Origin: Antennarius striatus
Lineage: Eukaryota; Chordata; Actinopteri; Lophiiformes; Antennariidae
Length of the DNA stretch: 64,000 nucleotides
Reading direction: 5' to 3'
Assembly (NCBI RefSeq): GCF_040054535.1
Contig: NC_090778.1
Span: 11,619,501 to 11,683,500 of the forward strand
Position numbers and translations under genes: made by a program
In this document: one piece after another, positions 1-9,813 of the stretch
Position numbering within the stretch: position 1 is the stretch's first letter
How the letters are laid out: the number at the start of each line of letters is the position of its first letter
The notes under the pieces: model-generated
Seen by the model: the letters and a program-made list of their open reading frames with translations, nothing else
What the model was told of the DNA's origin: nothing
The model's database searches: none

Positions 1-51
1 TGGGTGTATCGCCCCAACTTTCACTTCAAGTTTGAAGTTGTTCGCATCCTG
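1..51 (+). CDS. possible 3' part of an internal exon of an unidentified gene (partial)
   Basis: The first 51 bases are open in frame 1 and read WVYRPNFHFKFEVVRIL. They are followed directly by GTAAGA, a good 5' splice donor. The peptide is mixed in composition and looks protein-like, unlike the surrounding AT-rich non-coding DNA. I do not recognise the family. No following exon could be assigned with confidence; an open stretch after a TAG acceptor at 832-834 is one weak candidate. The exon start lies outside the window. This could be chance. Confidence 0.3.
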
Positions 52-3000
52 GTAAGAAAATTTGATTTGTGACAGAGCAGTGAAGAAGGTCAGTGTCTTT
101 TTAAAGTGTGGGAAGTGAGTAGTCACGGATTAAGCTGCTCTGTGTAGACCTGGGCATCTTGGAGTAACGTTTCTCAAATAGTGATGTTAGACGTGATGAT
201 TTATGCCTTTTCCTTTCAATCCATGGCCCCTGTTTTCATTAACAGCAGCAGAGAGAGACATATAGTTCCCATCATTGTAATTTTGGATAAACTGATTAAA
301 CTGTTAATTGACATTTACTTTAATAGGAATCCAAATTGATGACATGAAAATGATCTTGTGATGATGTGCAGAAAGTCGAGTCCAAGAAGAGAAACTTTTA
401 AGGCTCTTGTTTACTTTCACACAGAAAAAAAAACAGCTAGGAGACACAGGATCCCAGCGTCTGCAGTCAAGATGCTCGAATACATTTGATAGGCCAAGAA
501 AAGCCTCAGCTAACTCTGTTGAGGCAATGTCTGAATTTGACATTGCTGTTTTCTAACAGTCACCTGTCCTATCAAAGCATTCAATCAATTGATCAAATTT
601 TATCTATACAGCCCCGATTCAAGAATGACGATGTGGGATGATTATGAGGGGTCCCTGTGCAAAAGATGTTACAAGCACAATAGTGACTGTTTTTAGAACA
701 ACCAAAGTCCATGGCAGATGAACCGAGTCGAGTCCAGGAGCATGTCATTGAAGAGGTGTAGAGGTGAGTCGGGGAACCATTTAGTAGAGTTTCCCACGTG
801 TTGCCATTCTTCATGATCACTGTTTGGTTCCTAGATGGGATGGCCTGCTACATTTTTTGACATTCAACTAACTTTCAGTCCAAAAATTATTGCAGCGACC
901 TTTGGCGACGAGATCATGAGTGGGACACGCATGAATGAAACGCAGTTGCAGTTACCAATTACACATGTGTTGACCTACAATTACAGGTCTAGTCATGTCA
1001 GAATCATAGTAGGAAAAGCACTGGTGCTGTTAATGACAGAAGGAAGCTTTGATCCCGACAGTGTTGCTATAAACCAGCCGACCAATGACTTCACCATTTA
1101 CCTCTGTACTTCACAGCATGGTTTTTCATATTACCTGCGTAAAACGGGTGTTTTTGACATGAAAATGGCTGTTTTAGACTTTTCATGCCAAATGACAATA
1201 GTCCCTGATTGTACTTGGCTACATTAGCTTGACCTTTTCTTCACCTTTTAACTCACTGTTGATATACTGTATGTCTCATGAAAACCACCCAGTTTAAAAT
1301 ATTGAGCCTGATTCATGTCAGCTCAAGTGAACTGAAGCGTTCCTGACAGCTGGATTTATTAGACTTACAGCTCTGTGTAATCATTCCAAATGAACAAATC
1401 AAGATAATTTCACAAAATCAATAATAATTTCTCTCCTTCCATTAATCTGTCCTTTCATATTCTCTTCATTTAATGTTGGTCTATGCATCTCTGAGATCGA
1501 CTTGGACCTGCAGTCAATGTAAAAACCACACTAATCACCCGGTGAGCTATTGTTTGTTTTACTACACAGTGGGTAAGACATATATCCAGTTCCAACAGAC
1601 TCTTCTGTTGACTACCTGCTATTAGGCTGCATACCTACACACACATTTATGTTTAAGACTGATTGATAAAAAACAACTCTGAAAGGATTTTGAACACTCC
1701 ATAAAAGCTCCATGAAACTGTGAGTTCTCAAAATAAAAAGTGTCCAGTTTCTTCAGGCAAGAAAGAAATGTTGGTGTTACAAATTATATGGTCAAGTACT
1801 CCAATGACTCCACAGATCCAATGATCCTACATGGGGTAGCGGGGTGGACTCCTGGTGGGTGAAATTGTTTATAATATAAGAAAGGTTTCCTGACAACGTT
1901 TAACCAGTTAATCAATGGCAGTCTCCTCATCCTTCTGTAGACACACAATAACATGCTGTCCAAGTCACTGCTAAAGCCATACACAGTATATAAGAAAGTA
2001 CAGAGCACATATAGAGTAGCAGTTTATGTTCTGATCTGATGAGAACATTCAGTATCCGCAGAGATGTGCTGGTGTTGAGTCCATCAACATGTTTCTGCTA
2101 CAGGGGAGGTGGTGTTAAAGGCTGAGGAGGCCAGCATTGTTTCTACTGCCCTCTAGATGCATGGAGGCATCCTGAAACCCTTTGTTGGTTCTATTAAATC
2201 AGTAGCAAGACGAGAAGATGCTCTGTCCTGTCCAGACTTTCCCTCTTAATTAGTTTCCCAAAAGACGTAATTCCTCACTGGATCTCGAGATGAATACCTT
2301 TTTGCATTGAAGACCTTTGAAGTTACCATCTGACAGACTGCTTTATTCAAAATAGAATTGATGGAAACTATTTTATTAGTGCAGTGGGAGGTATATAGTT
2401 ACCAGCGCTATCAGGTCGGGTTGATTCTAGTTTTGAATTGTTGCCAAATATCTTGGACACTTTATACAGGCAAGGAAATTATTTCAGTTCAGCAAGTCGC
2501 TCTTGAACGATGTTTTCTGTCCAAAGCCGTCTGTCTCTTAAAAGTTGTTCTTTAAACCAGTGATGGTCTTGTCATTGTTCCAAAATTAAACATGTCTTTG
2601 TTTGATTATTGATCTTTTTTTTTTTTTTAACTTATGGTACAACAAGCACATCATTTGTGATCTAGTAAAATAATGTCAGCAAAAAAAGAAAAGTAAAGAA
2701 AAGTAAATCTAAACTTACTTTGGCTTTCTTCACACATTAGCCCTCTGCACTAGTGCACCGTGGACATATGTGTGTTTGATGTGAACAGGCTGGAAGTCTC
2801 TATTGATGGTTGAGACAACGGGACTATTTTTTCAGGCAGCTCATGTGGCACCAAAGAATTCCAATTGAACCTCTCACAGCGTATCCTACAGACAGAGTGG
2901 GTGGGTGAGGCATCTCGCAAAGTGTCACAAACATCTGTTCAATCTGCTTCATGCTCCAGCGGACAGTATGCCAAGATCCCAGGGCACACAGCTCTAAAAA

Positions 3001-3500
3001 TGAAACACTCACAAGTCTGTCACACTTGATTAAAGGGGGAACAATAATAATCCTGTTGAAAGTGCAGAGTGAAAGAAAATTGGAATGGAAGTGAGCTTTG
3101 TACGTTCAACCCAGACACATGCATCTGAAAAGTTTCAGATAGCACAAATAAATACCATTTTGTGTCCCGCGGTCTCTCGTGGAGGTATTTCATGCTCCAG
3201 AGAAACCACTGCTCACCAGCAAAACAAAAGGGGAAGAGACACTCTCACTGGCTCATGACCAGAACCCAGTCACCACCGACTGACTTCACTGGAATGTGAG
3301 AAGACACATCTTCAGGCATTACGCGCACCATTATGTGGACACAGGCTAGCTTCGGCCACTTGCTTGTTATTTGTCATAGTGATCTTAAAAGTTATAAATA
3401 CAACTAATTATCTTTTCTCAAGTCAGTAACGGGTAGCAGCCTCGCCCATCACCCCATACTCACTCGACCCTCTCATGGGATTGGTAAGAGAGCTTATTAA
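52..3500. other. sequence without an identified gene upstream of the small heat shock gene
   Basis: About 3.4 kb of unique-looking DNA. Open frames here (for example 835-1227 plus, 304-543 minus) have no recognisable domain and are not confirmed by a chain of splice sites. A T-rich and A-rich stretch lies at 2608-2705. It may hold the 3' end of a plus-strand gene entering from the left and the upstream promoter of the sHSP gene starting near 3.55 kb. Confidence 0.4.
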
Positions 3501-3521
3501 ATGCTAATACACACAAGAGCT

Positions 3522-3529
3522 GTATATAA
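3522..3529 (+). promoter_or_regulatory. TATA box of the small heat shock gene
   Basis: TATATAAA stands alone in moderately GC sequence, about 230 bases before the open frame that begins at 3753. An inverted CCAAT box (ATTGG) lies about 45 bases upstream. A start site near 3550-3555 is inferred. I saw no perfect heat shock element (alternating GAA/TTC units) close by. Confidence 0.45.
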
Positions 3530-3752
3530 AGCACCTTAGAGAGTTCCCCATTCCACCACCCTTAACTTGTTGACTGTGTTCTTTTAATTTCCTCAGCTCA
3601 TTAAGGAGATTTTAGTAACCCCAATAGTTTACAACACTTTGGGAATCCCTGTGATACTTCTAAACTTTAGAAGTTACACAGACATCAAGAAAAAGGCTGC
3701 AATTTTTCATCGACTCTCCAGGCTGGTTTTCTATGACATCTTACTCTTGTAA

Positions 3753-4122
3753 AACAGGAATGAACAGGCAAAACCAGACCTGTCATGTAGGGACTCTGAC
3801 GCAGGTGTCTCCTGGTACCCCCTAAGGAAATGGTGGCAGTCCAGCCAGCTTTTCAATCAGGATGTTGGCTGGTCGCCTCTCCTAGAGCCATGGGACCTTC
3901 GTTGGATGAGTGTGGATGGGCTCCAGAGGAGCTTGGCAGCCTGCTTTTGGCCTGTGTACATTGCTGCTTCGCTGTTTGTGCCCTACATCTCTGGACGGAT
4001 GCTTCCTGACAGCCAGAGGATTAGTAAGGAGCCGTACAGGTGGAGGGTCATCCTGGACGTGGCTCACTTCTCCCCCTCAGAGATTTCTCTCCATGTCACA
4101 GATGGATTCCTGGAGGTCGGAG
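3753..4122 (+). CDS. small heat shock gene, exon 1 (N-terminal region and first half of domain)
   Basis: The frame opens after a TAA at 3750-3752 and ends in GTC GGA G before the donor GTACAG at 4123. The first in-frame ATG is 3906, after the HSPB1-like N-terminal motif. An out-of-frame ATG (3733, then 3760) leads into a short frame that stops at TAA 3823-3825. An acceptor-like AG at 3756-3757 would allow an upstream exon. The end is firm, the beginning is not. Confidence 0.65.
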
Positions 4123-5370
4123 GTACAGAACATTCCGTCAGTCCTTTTGATTAAATTGTTTTAAAGCCCACTTACTTATGCAGCATTAATTACTTTAGCA
4201 CAAAGTATACTTGGTGCCCCGAATGAAACATTAATGGTCTTATCCATCTAGTGTTATTATCTAAGAATTATCTGAATAGACCTCACTCCATTCACAGAGT
4301 AAACTCCTTTAAATGAAGGACGGAGAGGAAGCCGGATCCAACAAAATTTGAAAACCTTTTAAACCCTTTAAAGCGTTTCCGGTGAAATCATGGCCCTGTG
4401 GCAGAAAGGAATTTCTGTGATGAGTGGCTCCTGTGTGTTGTGTGCCCTCAAACTTTATCTCCAGGGAGATATGAGGAGAGGCAAGAAGGACACGGATATA
4501 CAGCCAGTTGTTTCACAATGAAATACAGGTATGTAACGCAAACTCCAATATATTACGGTAAGCTTAAATATCCACAGTCTGACATCACAGCAACACCCAT
4601 ATGCCCAGAATGCTGCACCGAAGGTCTGTGTTTGACAGTAGCCAACCTATATTGTGCTCAGAAGATTTTGGTAGTGTTACTGAGTTTTGCAAAACACTGG
4701 CAAGTTACATGTACATTACTCTGTTATACACATTAAGATCACCCTGTGCCTTTCAGGCTTCCAGCTGAAATTGATGCAGCGAAAATCATATCCAGACTTT
4801 CTGTTGATGGTATCCTGACAGTTGAAGCTCCAGTTTCAGAAATCTCTGTTCCTGCATCCATCATCATTCCAATAAAGGTGATCAGATCCTAGAAGTTTAT
4901 TAAAGGAAAATATATGGTTATTCAGTTGAGACTACTGACAGCTTATAGCACATACAGTGTAGCTGTACATCATGTGGCACCATACAAGATATAAAGCCAA
5001 GGAGTTCCTTCTTCTCAGACTCCTTCCAAGGGAATCGAACCAGGTGCCGGCTGTAGTAGATGTTTACTAGACAGAGATCAGTGTTATCAATCTTATTTGT
5101 GTCACTCAAAATGTACATTTCTAAAAATGCCAGAGTATTCATCATAATGTTTTCAAGACACTTTCGAATTATTTCCACTGACCCATTTCCATTCCCACAA
5201 ATCATGGGAGTCATTCAGTCATTCAGATTTCAGTACTGAGAAAGAAATCTATGATCAAAAGAATTCACATCCCTTCCCTGCTGACATTGTCAAAATTTTC
5301 TGCAACAATTTAGCTGGAAATGGACAGGACAGGAGAAAAAGTGGAGGAGGAAGTCCCTCCCACAGAGTGA
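3753..5370 (+). CDS. small heat shock protein, HSPB1-like (four exons; start and tail disturbed)
   Basis: An ATP-independent chaperone of the alpha-crystallin family. Four pieces join in frame: 3753(or 3906)-4122, 4465-4528, 4757-4877 and 5314-5370. The N-terminal stretch has a WDPF-type segment (SWYPLRKWW) and an NQDVG motif like HSPB1. The alpha-crystallin domain runs from YRWRVILDVAHFSPSE to DGILTVEAP. The tail has the IPIK form of the I-x-I/V motif that docks on neighbouring subunits. From the only in-frame ATG (3906) the product is 152 residues. The open frame reaches back to 3753, where there is no ATG, so the true N-terminus is uncertain. A TGA at 5368-5370 ends the frame, but it stays open afterwards to 5826. 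The conserved domain arginine (R120 of alpha-B crystallin) is Met. It converges with hspb8. A fish sHSP such as hspb15 is possible, but I cannot name it. Functional gene or recent pseudogene are both open. Confidence 0.75.
4465..4528 (+). CDS. small heat shock gene, exon 2
   Basis: 64 nt between the acceptor ...TCTCCAG and the donor GTATGT. It reads YEERQEGHGYTASCFTMKY, the central beta-strands of the alpha-crystallin domain. Its length and phases (2 nt in, 2 nt out) equal those of exon 2 of hspb8 in this window. ATG at 4518-4520 replaces the usual Arg codon of the F-x-R-K-Y motif. Confidence 0.85.
4757..4877 (+). CDS. small heat shock gene, exon 3
   Basis: Begins after the acceptor TTTCAG and reads LPAEIDAAKIISRLSVDG and on to ILTVEAP and IIIPIK, the end of the domain and the I-x-I/V motif. 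I end it at AAG before GTGATC, which splices in phase 0 onto 5314. If it were not spliced here, the frame would read VIRS and stop at TAG 4890-4892. That alternative lacks a nearby poly(A) signal. Confidence 0.75.
5314..5370 (+). CDS. small heat shock gene, exon 4 up to TGA
   Basis: Acceptor TTTTCTGCAACAATTTAG, then LEMDRTGEKVEEEVPPTE and TGA. Phase 0 matches exon 3. The Glu-rich start looks like the flexible tail that follows the IPI/V motif in fish sHSPs. The same frame is open again for 152 codons after the TGA. Confidence 0.6.
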   Translation: MEMDRTGEKVEEEVPPTE

Positions 5371-5826
5371 GATAGCAGCAGAGGGCTTGAGGCCCCTTGT
5401 GTGCCATCTTTAGAGGATGATGCAGAGGAGTCTCCACTAGAGGTCCAGAGTGATCTGGCCCACCCTGAAAGCATGACAGCTGGGCTCCAAAGGCATGAAG
5501 AGAGGAAGGAACAAGAGGAGGAAACCCTTGAAGAGCCAGCTGGAGAGACCCATCCTTCAGCGCTTGCAGATGGCGACGACACAAAGAGTCCTCAGGATTC
5601 TTCTAAGCACCAAGTAACTGTGGAAAGCCAGGGAAGCTCAGACACACACAGGCCCAAACTGTGGGGGCACAAACAACCAGATATGGAGGTCCTGCTAGCG
5701 GTGGAGTCAGGGGAGACTACTGAGGACATCATCCAACCTGATGAACCAGAATTAGATGAGACTCCACAGATTAACCGAAGACAAGAGCTGGAGGATCCCG
5801 ACATGAAACATGAACACACTGTGTAG
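5371..5826 (+). pseudogene. acidic open frame following the TGA of the small heat shock gene (lost tail or read-through extension)
   Basis: 152 codons in the same frame as exon 4, ending in TAG 5824-5826. The composition is strongly Glu/Asp/Ser/Pro rich (for example EERKEQEEETLEEPAGE), continuing the character of the tail before the TGA. No good splice acceptor would skip the TGA. It lies before the poly(A) signal at 5943, so it is probably transcribed in the terminal exon. Most likely an ancestral long tail cut off by a recent nonsense mutation; stop-codon read-through or a sequence error are alternatives. Confidence 0.45.
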
Positions 5827-5942
5827 AAACACAAAGTGCTGCATACATGACAAAATAGTCACTGACTGCATAGCCTACCTGGCATCACTTCTAATACGCA
5901 GTTTGACTGATGGATTTAAAGCACTGCTGTCTTTGGAGCTTC

Positions 5943-5948
5943 AATAAA
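5943..5948 (+). terminator. poly(A) signal of the small heat shock gene
   Basis: AATAAA in CTTCAATAAAGCAATATC, 117 bases after the TAG at 5826. It is the first canonical signal downstream of exon 4, and supports 5314 to about 5965 as the terminal exon. Confidence 0.5.
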
Positions 5949-6652
5949 GCAATATCGTGTGAAAATGTCAAATTATGTGTCAGCATTATTTGTTCATTCT
6001 ATGCATTTTCACTTCCTCAAAATCAGAAGCGAGTAAAGAAAGTCTCCATTTTTCAGCGAAAAGGTTTTGACATCAATCACATACTATATGTTTACACAGC
6101 TGTGCATTGGTCCTGTCTGCCTGCCTCACTTGGCCAAGGAGGAGCTGGTAGGCTTCCAAATATGTTGTTGCTATGGCAACACAACTCCACACACATAATC
6201 TAACACCAATAAACAAAACAATTTGCTGAGCTGCGCTACACGTAAAGCGCTGCCTTTGTGCAGATAAACTGCAGAGGCTTCCCGCTGTTTCCACAGCTAG
6301 AAAACTTTTAAAATTCAAACTGATCATCCGTCTTGATTCCAATACATAGAAAGGATTACATTATTTTGCATCACACAACATGCAGTGAAATTGCCCCAAT
6401 TTTATTTTTTTTTTAGTTTTGCATACAAAAGCTCTGCCAGTGCTTCCTCCACACGTTTGGCCGACTCTGCAGCACACAGCAGTACCAATCTCACCCAGCG
6501 CTAAACCGTCTGCTAATCTGCTGCCCAATTCCCTTTGTTATCCAACAACAACAACAACAGGCTCCCTGGATCCCTGGATCGAGGCTGCAAGTGCACAGTA
6601 CTCTTTAAAAGACACAGATGTTAAGACGCAGCAGGAGATAGGCTGCAAATCT

Positions 6653-6658
6653 TTTATT
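6653..6658 (-). terminator. hspb8: candidate distal poly(A) signal of hspb8
   Basis: AATAAA on the minus strand (TTTATT on plus), about 1.05 kb past the hspb8 stop. Another AATAAA on the minus strand lies at 7259-7264, about 440 bases past the stop. Either would leave a small gap between the two convergent sHSP transcripts. Confidence 0.3.
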
Positions 6659-7701
6659 GCATCAATCAATACAAAGAAACCACCAGAAAAGGTCACAAAC
6701 AAATGTCTTTGGCACACAGGTCAGCTGGTCTGCTCCAACGATCAGGCTGCATCTTTCTGGACGCCCAAATAGAAAATAAAAATCCAAACCTTATTGCACA
6801 AACTTGGAACACTTAAAATTAATATTTAAAATGAATTTTGCACATATGAAAGTATATTTACAATAAACCTTTGTAGATTACAGTTCTAATGCACACAATA
6901 AATGAAGGAACAACATGTAACCTACTTTTGTTTCTTGTCAGATCAAGTGACATTCATTAACTCCAAAGATAAATTGTGAAAACCCTCAAGTAAATACAGT
7001 CATGTCTTTGAAACCAATAAATCACACAGAATGCATTGCATTTAAAGATTGTATTACTGAATGAAGTGCTTGTTAATAGAAATAGATATATTAATTTGAC
7101 CTTGTGAAGTGTATTACACACAGGTAGTGTATTATCCTGCAGGACACAAAGGATCCCTGTAATCTATAATGTAGCAGTGGCCTAACAGCTTTTGCATTGA
7201 TTCAGGACGGCCCAAGAGTGGAGTCAGGGTTCAGCGTTACACTTTCTTTACAATAAACTTTATTCATTAGTATTTGAAGATAACTCTCAATCGTTCAGAG
7301 GATACTCTAACTCTGTGGATGGAACTAATTCATTTTGTATAATACAAAAAAATTCCTTGATTCTTAAGTTGTGACTTCATTTCCTATTGAGGTCATAAAT
7401 CACAAGTATTTTCTCTATATGGATACAAAGAGCGTACCATTTCCTGAAAAGATACAACAGATTGTAATTTATATCAAAATAGAGCAGTGTTTATAACAGG
7501 TTAAAATAGTTTTTTTCATTGAAACAGTTGCTTAACTCAGACTGTCTTTTGCCGTACGTCGCTTTAATAAGGTTATGTACAGGACTTGGTTCTGCTCTTG
7601 AATATTTTATACATATTACTTCCAAGTGTCTGACAACATAAAGCTGAAAGCTGCACATTAACAACAAACATGATCAATTATGTTAGTCAGGAGGTGGATG
7701 T

Positions 7702-7876
7702 CTAGATCACTGGGGACTCTTGGGGTTTGAGGGCCTCCACCTCCACTGTGTCGCCACCCTGGGAGCCCTCATTGCTGAACAAGTAATATGGAGGCGTCTG
7801 TCGGGCTTCGATAATGAGGACGCCCTCAGGGGACAAGGATGCGAAAACGGTCAGAGGGTCCACATCGATCGGGATC
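7702..7876 (-). CDS. hspb8: hspb8 exon 3
   Basis: Acceptor ...CTGTTTCATCAG, then G completes the Gln codon, followed by [18 protein letters not shown] and [12 protein letters not shown]. It ends PQESPVI and TAG at 7704-7702. 175 nt. Confidence 0.95.
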
Positions 7877-9672
7877 CTGATGAAACAGAGGAAAAGAAGG
7901 GTGAGAAAGCATATGTGAGATTTTTACACAATAGTTTGAGATGTTAAAAATACCAAGGAGTATTTTCCGCCAAGTAAGTTTCTTTGGTGGAAAAGCTGTG
8001 AGCTGCAGTGTGTTCAGCATGTTTAACAGCAAGAGTGGGTGGAACACAATAAGGAGAGCAGTGAGGAGAAACAGCTTAGAGAAACAGTTCACTTCCTGCT
8101 TGGAGGTCTCGCAAAACTTTGACATGTTATTCCGTAACAGCTGCTCTAAAATATTGTTTTTATTAACACTTGATGCCAATAAACAGCCTGCAGTTGGATG
8201 ATTTTGGCGCTGCATGCCTGCGAGAGGAAAACAAATAATTGGCTCAGGATTTTGACTGTTATTATCAACACTAAACCTGTCCTCTTCTGCGCTGCACTCC
8301 TTCTGTGTCACACCTTCGAGAAGAAGTGAAACCGCAGAGAGTTTCATTAAAAAACCTGCATCTCTGTGACAAAGAGGAGAAGATAACACACAGGAGTGGG
8401 GTTTGAAAAACTGATTCCAATTACTAAGAGTGTCTGTCTGCAGTTTAACAACTGCAACTGAAATTTTCTACGAGTGTTTATTTTCCTACTTTATTGCTCA
8501 AATATGTCAAATATGGCAACTGGTAATTGTACGTCAGGCATTGCTGTCTTTTCTTTGACATGCCTCAAACTGATATTGTGTTATCCTCCTGAGCAGAGGG
8601 AGACAATCAGCTTCTAAAAATGCACCAAGATAATATGCGGATGGGGAATTAGTCAGAGATGCAGGATGTCACATTTACTTCCATAAAACAATTATATTGA
8701 AGTTCAAGTTAAAAATAATACACATCCCCTGGAATGAAAAAAAGAAAGAACACAGTCGAGGCAAGCGCTCCAAGAATCCAGACAAACCCGACGGTTCGTC
8801 AGACAGTGCGGCCAAATATGGGAATCGTAGGTTTTCTGTGAGAGCAGCCAAGTGTCTCTTGGAATTAATATAAACATCAGGCCGCCTTGTTCAGAGGAGA
8901 AGACTGTAGATTCACATTCATTTAATTGGAGGGGGCCTTCCACTAGCTTTCCCATCCACTGAGAAACACAAGTCAAAAGGGATGGAGGCCTCCTCACAGA
9001 GGAAGAAACACACACGGGTTAGAAGTCACATCGATATGTGTAGCTAAATATCACATCCACTACACTATTGAGATTCAGGTCCATTTAAATTCTAATAAAC
9101 TCCAAACCCAGCACAAGTTCACAAAGAAGATAAAGAAGAAACAATTCACTCAGAAACTAAGGAACTCAGAGAAAAAAGCATAAATTAGAATAAATTAGAG
9201 TTCCCCCTTCAAATGACTCAAGATAAGATAGGAAGCATCAGTGGGAAAAAAGGCAATTACTAAAAAAATAGAGAAATATTTGACAATGATAGAAAAACAA
9301 ATCCAATTTAGATAGAGCAAGCTGCAGGGAATAAGGCCCTGAAAATGTCTTCACACCATTCCAAGGCTAAGGGTGGTCGGATTGGACAAGTGTGTGGGTG
9401 GAGAGGTAGCATGAAAGATAGAGGAAACCCAGAGGCTTAAAAACAGGAACTAAAACAGATCTCGCTCAGTTTCAATGAATATGTAAAGGACATCACTGCA
9501 GCTTATCGGTAGAGTTTAAAGAAAACTATTTTTTACAAGTTTTCCTTCTCAGAAGGATTCTCAGGGTCAAGCAAGTTACTTCTGGGACAATTATGAGGTC
9601 ATCTCATTATACTTTGGAAAAATATGTGAAAATTTAATTTCCCTTCGGGGATCAGATTAGTGTGTATATACA

Positions 9673-9754
<82 letters not shown>

Positions 9755-9766
9755 CACACACACAGA

Positions 9767-9813
<47 letters not shown>

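Noticed and set aside
835..1227. Plus-strand open frame of 130 codons
   Set aside because: No recognisable domain, no supported splice chain, and mixed low-complexity composition; a possible TAG acceptor before it is not enough.
5401..5826. Separate small acidic gene starting at its own region
   Set aside because: The frame is continuous with the sHSP terminal exon and there is no own promoter or good start; treated as the tail region after the TGA.
7826..8389. Minus-strand open frame of 187 codons over hspb8 exon 3
   Set aside because: It overlaps the confirmed hspb8 exon in a different frame and otherwise covers intron; no family resemblance.
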